Part shown: piece after piece, positions 37,911 through 45,048 of the stretch
Position numbering within the stretch: position 1 is the first letter of the stretch
How the letters are laid out: each line of letters opens with the position of its first letter
Assembly (NCBI RefSeq): GCF_030248535.1
Contig: NZ_JAHGAJ010000002.1
Span: 149,672-213,671, forward strand
From: Vibrio sp. D404a
GTDB lineage: Bacteria > Pseudomonadota > Gammaproteobacteria > Enterobacterales > Vibrionaceae
Direction of reading: 5' to 3'
Length of the DNA stretch: 64,000 nt
The notes under the pieces: model-generated
Databases searched by the model: none
What the model was told of the DNA's origin: nothing
What the model saw: only the letters and a program-made list of their open reading frames with translations
Position numbers and translations under genes: made by a program

Positions 37911-37939
37911 AAAAAGCCAGTAACAAAGGTTACTGGCTT
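37911..37939 (-). terminator. Terminator of the CBM32-PL7 lyase gene
   Basis: On the minus strand AAGCCAGTAAC, loop CTTT, GTTACTGGCTT is followed by TTT. It lies 30 bases after the minus-strand lyase stop. Confidence 0.85.
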
Positions 37940-37970
37940 GATAGTTTTTTACTAGAGAGCATTAGTTGGA

Positions 37971-39539
37971 TTAACCTTGGAACTCACCGTATGTTGCGTC
38001 TAACTCGTAGAATGTCGCTTGTACGTAATCATCTGGCTCACCGTACATGTTCTGGTTGTAAACACCGGCTTTAAAGTACATGTAGCGACCACCTTCGTCG
38101 TAGCCACTGTCACTCATGTCTACCACTTGAACAGCATCTTCTTTGCCTTCACGCATCAGAGTCACTGTCATGATGTTACCCTTCACGTCAATCTCGTAGC
38201 TGAACATTTCACCAAGTGCGATACCGTCTTCACCGATTTCACCTGTCATGTCACCGACTAGATTGTAGTAATCTTCTGTGCCCGTCTTAGTTTTTTCGTG
38301 AGCAAAGTAAACAGTGCCCGTTGCTTGGTTTGGAAGCTTACGGTAGTAAAGGCGGATTGGCTCGTCATCTTTGTCGTGGATTTGACCGATGATGAAACGA
38401 CCCACTTCGTGAGATTGACCTGTTGTTGTTGCATGGTCGATCTTCAGTGTTGCTTTAAGAGTCCCGTCTACACCACCAGCAGCTTGCTGATCTTCAATTG
38501 GAGCAGAGCTGAATACCCAGTTATTCGGGTTCACACCTTTAGTTTTGTGTGACTTCTCACCTGCACGCAGCATCGAACGGAACTCAGTACGAGCGTATTT
38601 GGTGTTCTTAGAAGTGCGTGAGCCTTTCACGTAAGTCTTAAACACCATACCGCCATCTTCTGCAGTGTAGAAAATGTCTTCGTTCTGGAAGCCATGTGCT
38701 AGATCCCACTCATCAACGTCATCTGCACGGCCATCACCATCGTGGTCATAAGGTGTTGTCAGCTTCCAACGTGTTAGGTCGAAGTTCTCACCAGGTGCAT
38801 TAGTTGCCAGCAACGTTGCAGGCAGCGTTGGTGTCGGCATTGGCTGAGAAAGGTCACACTCTACCGTTGTCTCACAAGGGCGCACGAGTGGCGCACCGAA
38901 ATCACCTTTACGGTTCTTTTTCAGCAGCTCTTTTTGTGCTTTCTGGTCAGCCTTCATTTGCGCGATCATATCTGCTTCTGCAGCTACGACAGCATCTGAA
39001 ATAAGGTGACTTGAAGGACATGCGTTAATACCACAGTTTACAGCCGCAAGCTCTGTTACTGAGTTCCATTGGTTTTTAGTATTACCGTAACCCACGTAAC
39101 GAACATAACGCGCTTTTACCGCTGGCTCGAACTGGAAGCGTTCTAAACCAATCGCACGTCCTGAGCTTTTCTGATCTTTAAGCACAGTAGTCCAGTTCTC
39201 ACCGTCTTCACTCATTTGAATGTCAAACGACGTCACGCGTTCGTTACCTTTACTGAACGACGCTTGAACCGCATCAAACTCGTGAACTGAACCGTAATCC
39301 AACGTTGCGTGCTCACCGTTACCGTTTGCAGCCCAGCGAGTCATAATGTTGCCATCAATAAGTTGGCTAGGTGTATTACCATCGTGGCTACTTGCCGTCA
39401 CAGCAACTGGCGTTAGAAGTGGCTCACCCGTTTCTTTGTTGTTTGGAAACTGCTCTACTACAGATGCTGAAGTACTCGCGCAACCAACGGCTAGAACAAT
39501 CGAAGATGCAAGCAAGCTTTTTAGATAGATACTTTTCAT
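37971..39539 (-). CDS. PL7 alginate lyase with N-terminal CBM32, lipoprotein
   Basis: This 522-residue lipoprotein (VLAVGC lipobox, ATG at 39539 after AAAGGT) has an F5/8 type C (CBM32) carbohydrate-binding module at about residues 45-165 (SSHDGNTPSQLIDGNIMTRW, ARYVRYVGYGN, NSVTELAAV). A Lys-rich linker follows (about 190-215), and then a PL7 catalytic domain with RTEFRSML, QIHDKDDEP and YFKAGVYNQ. This is the architecture of a secreted alginate lyase that stays on the cell surface or substrate. It is the second of three polysaccharide-active lipoproteins in a row, and its upstream region carries two ATACAAAT elements and a pair of long direct repeats. Confidence 0.92.
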   Translation of the reverse strand: MKSIYLKSLLASSIVLAVGCASTSASVVEQFPNNKETGEPLLTPVAVTASSHDGNTPSQLIDGNIMTRWAANGNGEHATLDYGSVHEFDAVQASFSKGNERVTSFDIQMSEDGENWTTVLKDQKSSGRAIGLERFQFEPAVKARYVRYVGYGNTKNQWNSVTELAAVNCGINACPSSHLISDAVVAAEADMIAQMKADQKAQKELLKKNRKGDFGAPLVRPCETTVECDLSQPMPTPTLPATLLATNAPGENFDLTRWKLTTPYDHDGDGRADDVDEWDLAHGFQNEDIFYTAEDGGMVFKTYVKGSRTSKNTKYARTEFRSMLRAGEKSHKTKGVNPNNWVFSSAPIEDQQAAGGVDGTLKATLKIDHATTTGQSHEVGRFIIGQIHDKDDEPIRLYYRKLPNQATGTVYFAHEKTKTGTEDYYNLVGDMTGEIGEDGIALGEMFSYEIDVKGNIMTVTLMREGKEDAVQVVDMSDSGYDEGGRYMYFKAGVYNQNMYGEPDDYVQATFYELDATYGEFQG

Positions 39540-39573
39540 TAGACCTTTCACCTTTAATGCTTAAGTTTGAATT

Positions 39574-39581
39574 ATTTGTAT
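39574..39581 (-). promoter_or_regulatory. ATACAAAT element upstream of the CBM32-PL7 lyase
   Basis: ATTTGTAT on the plus strand, that is ATACAAAT on the coding strand, lies 35-42 bases before the lyase start. The flanking TTATAATACAAATAATT resembles the element before the tandem lyase gene. Confidence 0.4.
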
Positions 39582-39698
39582 TATAAGACGAGGACAAGAT
39601 ACCTTATTGATATGAAACTCAAGCTCTAAGCCACGTTCCATGTACCGTATTAGCTATGTCCTTCACGCTAATGACACAAGTATAAACATAATAAAGTA

Positions 39699-39706
39699 AT
39701 ACAAAT
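39699..39706 (+). promoter_or_regulatory. ATACAAAT element, distal copy
   Basis: AAGTAATACAAATACC lies about 160 bases upstream of the CBM32-PL7 lyase start, just left of the direct repeat pair. Confidence 0.3.
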
Positions 39707-39720
39707 ACCCCTAAAAAGTC

Positions 39721-39784
39721 ATAAATGAGATCGCGCTCTTATACATCACCATCGAATCATAGATAAATGAGATCGGAGTCTTAT
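39721..39784. repeat. Two 22-base direct repeats 42 bases apart
   Basis: Copies at 39721-39742 and 39763-39784 begin ATAAATGAGATCG and end TCTTAT, differing only at three central bases. The start-to-start distance of 42 equals four turns of DNA, as expected of paired sites for one protein, upstream of the CBM32-PL7 lyase gene. Confidence 0.65.
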
Positions 39785-39877
39785 TGAAGCAAATTAACCG
39801 GCCAAACCTTCTTGTTTTGTGCTCTGTTTTTGCTCTTAAGGTAGGCATAAGCTTGGTTATTTGAGCGGGTAAAAAAC

Positions 39878-39905
39878 AAAAAAAGAGGCCTAAATGGCCT
39901 CTTTA
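39878..39905 (-). terminator. Terminator of the two-module lipoprotein gene
   Basis: On the minus strand AAAGAGGCC, loop ATTTA, GGCCTCTTT is followed by more than four T. It is a strong terminator about 20 bases after the stop. Confidence 0.9.
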
Positions 39906-39924
39906 AAACTCAATAAACTGTGAT

Positions 39925-41784
39925 TTAGAATAATTCAGAATCTAAGTCGTCGAAGTAACTGTATGTGCCACTGCTCGAGTTATCACCTACATAAGCTGCA
40001 AACATAATTGGTGCACCTTCATCAGCTTCAGCAACGAGAGGATAAGTCGTGCCATCTTCTTCATACGACGTGTACTCAGTACCATCGACCGTAATCGTCA
40101 CATCATAACCAGAGCTGTCTGAATTTGGCTCCCATGCCATAGTTACGTCCACCCAAGCATCTTGAGCATAAGACGCTAGGTCTTTTTGGCTGCCACTTTC
40201 GTTACGGAATTTGAGCGCAGAGCTACCAAATGCCACTTCTGTAAATCGCTTGCTCGAAGATGCAGTATCTGACGAACCTAAGAACAAGTATGTTGATTTC
40301 ACATAACCATCAGATGGAATGTACACAGACATCGACACCGAACCTGATTCAGCACCACCATCTTTAAAGGTACGAGATACAACAGGTTTTCCTAGTGTTG
40401 AGTTGTCATGCAACAGTAGTGAGTTGTCACCTGAATTAGCTTGTACAGTACTTACTTCTGCAACAATTGTTGTCTCATCATCACCGTCTTTATCACCCTT
40501 GATAGCGTAAGCGCTGTTTGCGGCATCAATGCGAGTGCCTGCCGTGTAGCTATCGAAGTCATCTGTTACTTCACCTGGTTCTGGCTCAGGATCTGTTGGA
40601 TCCGTTGGGTCTTCTCCTTCAGTAACAACGGTCGCTTCTGCGCTGTTGTTATTGTATGGATCCGAGCCACCTAATGCAGCGCCGTTTGTATAACTATCAA
40701 AGTTATCCTCAAACACCACTTGGTCATCTGACTCGTCATTTGAGTAAACCATGAAGTTATCAGCAATCAGTTCATAGTGCGTCGTATTTGATGTATCACC
40801 AAGCTTCAGTGAAATAACTGTCACTGCAGATTTATCAAACGACTCAAAGCCATTACCACTGTTGTCATACACAGTGTCATTGACAGTGAATGTGTAGTAA
40901 CCATTAGCCCAGCTCACTTCAACGGCTAAGTCTTCACCAAGCTCGTAAGTCCCTACTGGCTCTTCAGAGATTTGTGGTTTACCACCACTCGTCACGGTTG
41001 AACGATAGAAAATCTCGCCAGCATTAAAAATCACTTCACCGTGTAGGTTCGTGTTTGAAGTACCCGCGCCATATAAAGAGATGTAAGCGTTGTTACCACT
41101 GTCGTTCGCTTCTTCATTCGTGTCTGCATCGACTTGGTAGATTAGGTCTACTGATAATTTACCAGAGGCAATGCTAGATACTGTCGCAGACTCAGACAGT
41201 TTCAGACGCAGCTCACCAACGTCATTTTTAGCGCCGCCAAAGTTTGTATCTAAGATTTGAACGACATTATTAATACCGCTATCTTCATTGGCATCAACAA
41301 CCGCATCTTTAACAGAATCATTATCAACTTCATCTGAACCCGATAGGTCAACACCGTTATCTTCATCAACAAATGTCATTGATGCAGGTGTGTCACCAGA
41401 AGCTTCTGTTAGCGTGAACTCACCAGATACTTCCATTGTTGTGCCACTATCGTAAAGCATAAATGAAATAGTACCGGCGTCTTCATCGTAGTCGTTGGTT
41501 GATGCTGATGCATCTTTGATCACGTATGTACCAGGTGTTGCGTCATCATCGTAATATTTGTGGTTGCCGTCTTCGCTAAACACGTAAACATTTGGAAGAT
41601 CTGCGCTGCTCGTTGAAAAGCTCGTCGCTGATGCGGCTGTCCCCAGTTGCCAATAACCGCTGGTAATTTTTAAATCCGGTGCCGGAACTACAGGATCTGT
41701 CGGTACAGGTAAGCCATCGCTATTACAGCCAAAAAGTAAGCCAGTAGACAGTGCGACTGCTGTTGCCACTTTAGAAATCTGCAT
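39925..41784 (-). CDS. Secreted lipoprotein with two jelly-roll (polysaccharide-binding type) modules
   Basis: This 619-residue lipoprotein (STGLLFGC lipobox) has no PL7 motif: neither R-T/S-E-x-R, QIH nor YxKAGxYxQ appears. The N-terminal part (about 25-140) reads like a small beta domain with DGNHKYYDDD. A first jelly-roll domain follows (about 165-390, LDTNFGGAKNDVGELRLKLS to DNFDSYTNG). A Thr/Pro/Glu/Asp linker (about 395-405) leads to a second domain (about 410-619) that starts DDFDSYTAGTRID and ends with YSYFDDLDSELF. FDSYTAG starts are typical of LamG/concanavalin-like carbohydrate-binding modules. Lying between two alginate-degradation genes, it may bind alginate at the cell surface. 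It is highly acidic. The exact family is unknown. Confidence 0.75.
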   Translation of the reverse strand: MQISKVATAVALSTGLLFGCNSDGLPVPTDPVVPAPDLKITSGYWQLGTAASATSFSTSSADLPNVYVFSEDGNHKYYDDDATPGTYVIKDASASTNDYDEDAGTISFMLYDSGTTMEVSGEFTLTEASGDTPASMTFVDEDNGVDLSGSDEVDNDSVKDAVVDANEDSGINNVVQILDTNFGGAKNDVGELRLKLSESATVSSIASGKLSVDLIYQVDADTNEEANDSGNNAYISLYGAGTSNTNLHGEVIFNAGEIFYRSTVTSGGKPQISEEPVGTYELGEDLAVEVSWANGYYTFTVNDTVYDNSGNGFESFDKSAVTVISLKLGDTSNTTHYELIADNFMVYSNDESDDQVVFEDNFDSYTNGAALGGSDPYNNNSAEATVVTEGEDPTDPTDPEPEPGEVTDDFDSYTAGTRIDAANSAYAIKGDKDGDDETTIVAEVSTVQANSGDNSLLLHDNSTLGKPVVSRTFKDGGAESGSVSMSVYIPSDGYVKSTYLFLGSSDTASSSKRFTEVAFGSSALKFRNESGSQKDLASYAQDAWVDVTMAWEPNSDSSGYDVTITVDGTEYTSYEEDGTTYPLVAEADEGAPIMFAAYVGDNSSSGTYSYFDDLDSELF

Positions 41785-41918
41785 AATAAACTCTCTTGTT
41801 CGTTATAACTTTTATATATTCTTAGACAAAAGGTTTTCTCATCCGTATTGAGGATATGACAGAGAAACATAGCTCCACTGTGCGCAGAGCTAACCTTAAA
41901 CTATTGCCTCGTTACGCA

Positions 41919-42785
41919 TTAGAATGAGTAAGCAATACCCACGCGGTACTTCGCTTCACGGTCACTTGAGCGAGAGCTAATATCTGATGACCAAAGTTCG
42001 CCAAATGGTTTCCAAGAACCGAACTTGTAGCTCACCTTGATACCCGCATCCCATTCCCAATCATCGTTGTCGTATAGAAGTACGTTATCTAGAGATTTCA
42101 CATAGTTAGCTTCGTAAGACAGGCCCAACTTAGGTAAAGATTCAACCTTGTATGAGCCCGTTAGAGTGATCTTTGATTTCTGAGCAGATTCTAGCTTCTC
42201 ACCAGTTTCGTTGTCCGTGTCACCAAAACGAGTGTGGTTACGGAAATCTGAGTACTCGTGACGGTAACGAATAGCGGTGGTTAGACCCATATCCGCTTTG
42301 TAGCCAACACGGAACTGAGGTTTGAAAGTGACTTTTTTCATTTTCCAGTCACCGTCGTTGTAGTTTGGCTCATCCCAATCCCATGCGATTGGCATACCCA
42401 TTTGTAGATACCAATTGCTGTTCACTTTGTAAGTAGCGGTGTTATCTAACTCCATGTTGTAGATATACCAGTTACCGTTGTAGAAACTTTTGCTGTTAGC
42501 ATTCTTAACGCTGCCCGAGTCAGCATCGTAATAAGAGTCGTCTGTATGGAATTTGATTTCTAGGCTTGATGAGTGCTTCCACTTGTCGTCTAGCTTAAAG
42601 CTGTCACCCAATTTCACACGATGTTGATGGCGCGCATCGACATGGCGAGTTTCGCTCGTTCCATCTTTTTCGTAGGTGTAATCGGTAGCAGCACGATATT
42701 CGTAACGGTAATCAATTGACGCGGCCGATGCCATGCCGGCAAATAGTGTTGTAACCACTGCAATAGCCACTTTAGAATTTTTCAT
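41919..42785 (-). CDS. kdgM: Oligouronate-specific outer-membrane porin, KdgM family
   Basis: KdgM-family porins admit acidic oligosaccharides through the outer membrane. The ATG at 42785 follows GAAGGG and starts a signal peptide (MKNSKVAIAVVTTLFAGMAS, cut after ASA). The 288-residue mature barrel has many alternating strands (IDYRYEYRAATDYTYEK, RVGYKADMGLTTAIRYRHEY) and closes with KYRVGIAYSF, with the expected terminal Phe. The last Arg-rich strands suit an anionic substrate. KdgM and KdgN cannot be separated by eye. Its place in the alginate block makes unsaturated alginate oligomers the likely cargo. Confidence 0.85.
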   Translation of the reverse strand: MKNSKVAIAVVTTLFAGMASAASIDYRYEYRAATDYTYEKDGTSETRHVDARHQHRVKLGDSFKLDDKWKHSSSLEIKFHTDDSYYDADSGSVKNANSKSFYNGNWYIYNMELDNTATYKVNSNWYLQMGMPIAWDWDEPNYNDGDWKMKKVTFKPQFRVGYKADMGLTTAIRYRHEYSDFRNHTRFGDTDNETGEKLESAQKSKITLTGSYKVESLPKLGLSYEANYVKSLDNVLLYDNDDWEWDAGIKVSYKFGSWKPFGELWSSDISSRSSDREAKYRVGIAYSF

Positions 42786-42969
42786 ATTCCCTTCTCTTCT
42801 TTTGTTACGCAATTGGATTAAGTCTTATTGTTAGACAAATAGAGCTAAGCTTCAAATAGTGCGTATCGATAGAATGAGCTCTCTCACAATAACTGCGATG
42901 ATTAAGTCGAAACTAAAACATAAGTCACAGAAGCGAGCGGAACATTACGCCAAACCTAAACATTTATTC

Positions 42970-42977
42970 ATACAAAT
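42970..42977 (+). promoter_or_regulatory. ATACAAAT element upstream of the kdgM-type gene
   Basis: TTCATACAAATAAAT lies about 185 bases upstream of the porin start. It has the same core as the other alginate-locus elements. Confidence 0.3.
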
Positions 42978-43099
42978 AAATAAAGATCATTGAACAAAAA
43001 CAGAGAAAAATTCACGAAGACTCCCAATTTAAAAGGATGGAAGATAAAATCAATAAAGATAAAGGAAAGCTAAAAAATGTGAATCAGACAGGATAAAAC

Positions 43100-43107
43100 A
43101 TACAAAT
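43100..43107 (+). promoter_or_regulatory. ATACAAAT element
   Basis: ACATACAAATATAAG is the second copy in the kdgM-kdgF gap. Confidence 0.3.
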
Positions 43108-43243
43108 ATAAGATCCAGTAATGATTTAATCTAACAAAATAAGCCCATTCCAAACCCAGTACGATATCTTCGGGTTGAATTGAATAAACCTCACCAGCAC
43201 TACCAATCAAGGATAAGATATGACATATGTGGAATATAAAATG

Positions 43244-43251
43244 ATACAAAT
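43244..43251 (+). promoter_or_regulatory. ATACAAAT element
   Basis: TGATACAAATTGATTA is the third copy in the kdgM-kdgF gap. Confidence 0.3.
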
Positions 43252-43497
43252 TGATTACTTTATATCAAGAAGTCGAATGATGGTTTAGAGGTGGCGTCCG
43301 CCCTTAAGTGGGTCGCTACTCAGCTAGAACGTTCAAAAACGGTGAGGTAGATAAAAATAGAAGTAGAAACCAACCGTGAATATGCGATTGGTTAGATTAA
43401 TACTGGACGCGTCTAGGACGAGAAGTCGTGTTTGAAGAACGAGGGGTATCGTAATGAATAAATACTATGTGGGATTTTTACTGCTTCGAATCTGCCA

Positions 43498-43815
43498 TTA
43501 ATGTGGATTGACTAAATCTAGCAATACACTGTCGTGCTCAAGAGACTTTGCGCCCTTTTCAAGATGTCGATGAGCCATAAATGCATCCCCCGCATTTAGG
43601 ATTTGCTTATTGCCATCCACTTCAACCTCGAAACTCCCTTTTACCACGTATCCAATCTGCTCTTGTACTGTGTGATCGTAGACAGCACCGACCGCCCCCT
43701 TATCAAAACAGAGGTGAACGGCCATCAAATCTTTAGTTAATGAAACCACCTTGCGCTTCAATCCATTACCTAAGTATTCCCACGGGTGATTGTCGGCTTC
43801 ATAAAAGAGATTCAT
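43498..43815 (-). CDS. kdgF: KdgF-like cupin with substituted metal ligands
   Basis: KdgF opens the 4,5-unsaturated uronate ring to the linear keto sugar that feeds the KDG pathway. This 105-residue single-domain cupin has the family shape (NGLKRKVVSLTKDLMAVHL, EQIGYVVKGSFEVEVDG, LNAGDAF). In the numbering I know for KdgF the metal ligands are H46, H48, Q53 and H87. Here residues 46-53 read YDHTVQEQ, so H46 is Tyr while H48 and Q53 are kept, and residue 87 is Lys (LEKG in place of EHG). The C-terminus (LLDLVNPH) is also short. The protein may be inactive or altered, though the reading depends on an unaided alignment. Candidate operator and CRP sites lie upstream. Confidence 0.75.
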   Translation of the reverse strand: MNLFYEADNHPWEYLGNGLKRKVVSLTKDLMAVHLCFDKGAVGAVYDHTVQEQIGYVVKGSFEVEVDGNKQILNAGDAFMAHRHLEKGAKSLEHDSVLLDLVNPH

Positions 43816-43885
43816 GGTTCATTCCTTGTCGCTAAATCTGATGAGCTGATGGCTAATTAAGCGAACTTTAGTCTATGCACACAAC

Positions 43886-43898
43886 TTGTCATACAAAT
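43886..43898. promoter_or_regulatory. Candidate operator TTGTCATACAA upstream of kdgF
   Basis: TTGT-CAT-ACAA at 43886-43896 is a perfect TTGTnnnACAA palindrome overlapping ATACAAAT. It lies 71-81 bases upstream of the kdgF start. The shape (TnGTnnnACnA) is that of FadR-type GntR operators. Confidence 0.5.
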
Positions 43899-43910
43899 AA
43901 TCGATAATTA

Positions 43911-43926
43911 TGTGAATAGCGTCACC
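43911..43926. promoter_or_regulatory. Candidate CRP site upstream of kdgF
   Basis: TGTGA-N6-TCACC matches nine of the ten core bases of the CRP consensus (TGTGA-N6-TCACA). It is centred about 103 bases before the kdgF start and next to the TTGTnnnACAA element. Confidence 0.45.
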
Positions 43927-44037
43927 CTCTTTCTTTTTACGCAATCGATTTGTTTAATTGCTTTTACGTAAGTCGATCAAAAAAGCCAGCTACGTGCTGG
44001 CTCTTCTGAGATTTTTTACATTAAGAATCGAGATAAA

Positions 44038-44817
44038 CTATGGCGCCATTTGACCTCCATTCACATCGAGAATTTGCCCAGTGATATAACCTGCGCACGC
44101 ATGAGATGAGAAGAACGCGAAACTCGGAGCAACCTCCTCCACACGCCCAAAACGCCCCATAGGTATTGAGCTAGCTATATTTGATTTAACCTCATCCGAT
44201 TTAGCGTCATGAAAAGCGGTATCAATCGTTCCTGGAGAAACGATATTGAAACGAATACGATCTTTGGTGAACTCTTTAACCCAGTTTCGATGGATATCAT
44301 GAAGCCAAGCTTTTGATGCTGCGTATAAACCGGCCCCTACACCGCCGCCTTCGCGCGCTGCGATTGAACCAGTACTAATAACACACGATGTTTCACCTGA
44401 CTCTAAAGCTGAGGCTCTTAGATGTGGAATCGCATATTTGGTGACCATCAATGCAGAGCGCGCGTTAAGATCAATTACACGATCGAAAAACGCATCATCA
44501 ATATCTTCTAGGTTTTCTCTTCCTCCTAGCCCACCAGCATTGTTAATCAATACGTCTAGCCCACCAAAGTGATCTGTAAAGTCAGCAACAAGGTTTTCAC
44601 AGCCTGATGATTGCATTAGGTCCGCTTGAAAGAATTCAGCCTCTCCCCCCAGCGCTTTCAATTCGTTTAAGATCGCTTCAATTTCCGGAGTCCTCGAGCT
44701 TCGACCATTCAAGCCTACAGATGCTCCACATTGAGCAAAGTACTTTGCCGTTGCTAATCCCATACCCGACGTTGAGCCAGTGATTAACACTCGCTTGCCT
44801 TTTAAATCATCAAACAT
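44038..44817 (-). CDS. SDR-family oxidoreductase, candidate DEH (uronate) reductase
   Basis: This 259-residue classical SDR has TGSTSGMGLATA for NAD(P) binding, NNAGG, the catalytic Ser in ISTGSIA, and YAASKAW. The motif SPGTIDTAF follows. In alginate degraders an SDR (A1-R in Sphingomonas) reduces 4-deoxy-L-erythro-5-hexoseulose uronate (DEH) to 2-keto-3-deoxygluconate, and its place beside kdgF suggests that role. KduD-type 5-dehydrogenase activity is the main alternative. An Arg follows the first strand (GLNGRSSR), which suits NADPH. The ATG at 44817 is used; a TTG lies directly before it. Confidence 0.75.
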   Translation of the reverse strand: MFDDLKGKRVLITGSTSGMGLATAKYFAQCGASVGLNGRSSRTPEIEAILNELKALGGEAEFFQADLMQSSGCENLVADFTDHFGGLDVLINNAGGLGGRENLEDIDDAFFDRVIDLNARSALMVTKYAIPHLRASALESGETSCVISTGSIAAREGGGVGAGLYAASKAWLHDIHRNWVKEFTKDRIRFNIVSPGTIDTAFHDAKSDEVKSNIASSIPMGRFGRVEEVAPSFAFFSSHACAGYITGQILDVNGGQMAP

Positions 44818-44853
44818 CAATGGTTACCTTTTGCTGCTTTATTTTAATTAATC

Positions 44854-44860
44854 ATACAAT
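44854..44860 (+). promoter_or_regulatory. ATACAAT element upstream of the SDR gene
   Basis: TAATCATACAATACC lies 37-43 bases upstream of the SDR start, a shortened copy of the alginate-locus element. Confidence 0.3.
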
Positions 44861-45019
44861 ACCACCATAAGTTCAACAATAGCCTAAGTTAAACAACGAG
44901 ATCTATAACTCAAGACAACACCGATTTTATCAACTACTTTGCTTATAGTTAGTGATTTAGGCAACAGTCAGACTGAATCATGATTCTAGTTTTAGAAACC
45001 AAAAAACCACGCTATAATC

Positions 45020-45027
45020 ATACAAAT
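45020..45027 (+). promoter_or_regulatory. ATACAAAT element upstream of the DUF294 gene
   Basis: TAATCATACAAATATATC lies 22-29 bases before the ATG at 45049. It shares AATCATACAA with the element before the divergent SDR gene. Confidence 0.35.
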
Positions 45028-45048
45028 ATATCTTAATGAGCATCAGTT

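Larger units (their letters stand above)
42786..43497. other. Long intergenic region between the kdgM-type and kdgF-like genes
   Basis: This stretch of about 700 bases carries three ATACAAAT elements. The stretch 43256-43497 is less AT-rich and reads like degraded coding sequence (fragments NDGLEVASALKWVATQLERS, then a frame change), but I recognise no protein. A 15-codon ORF at 43454-43501 with a GAGGGG site in front overlaps the kdgF end and is not supported as a gene. Confidence 0.4.

Noticed and set aside
43454..43501. 15-codon ORF with a GAGGGG site in front
   Set aside because: Too short and overlapping the kdgF 3' end in antisense; kept only as a note in the intergenic entry.
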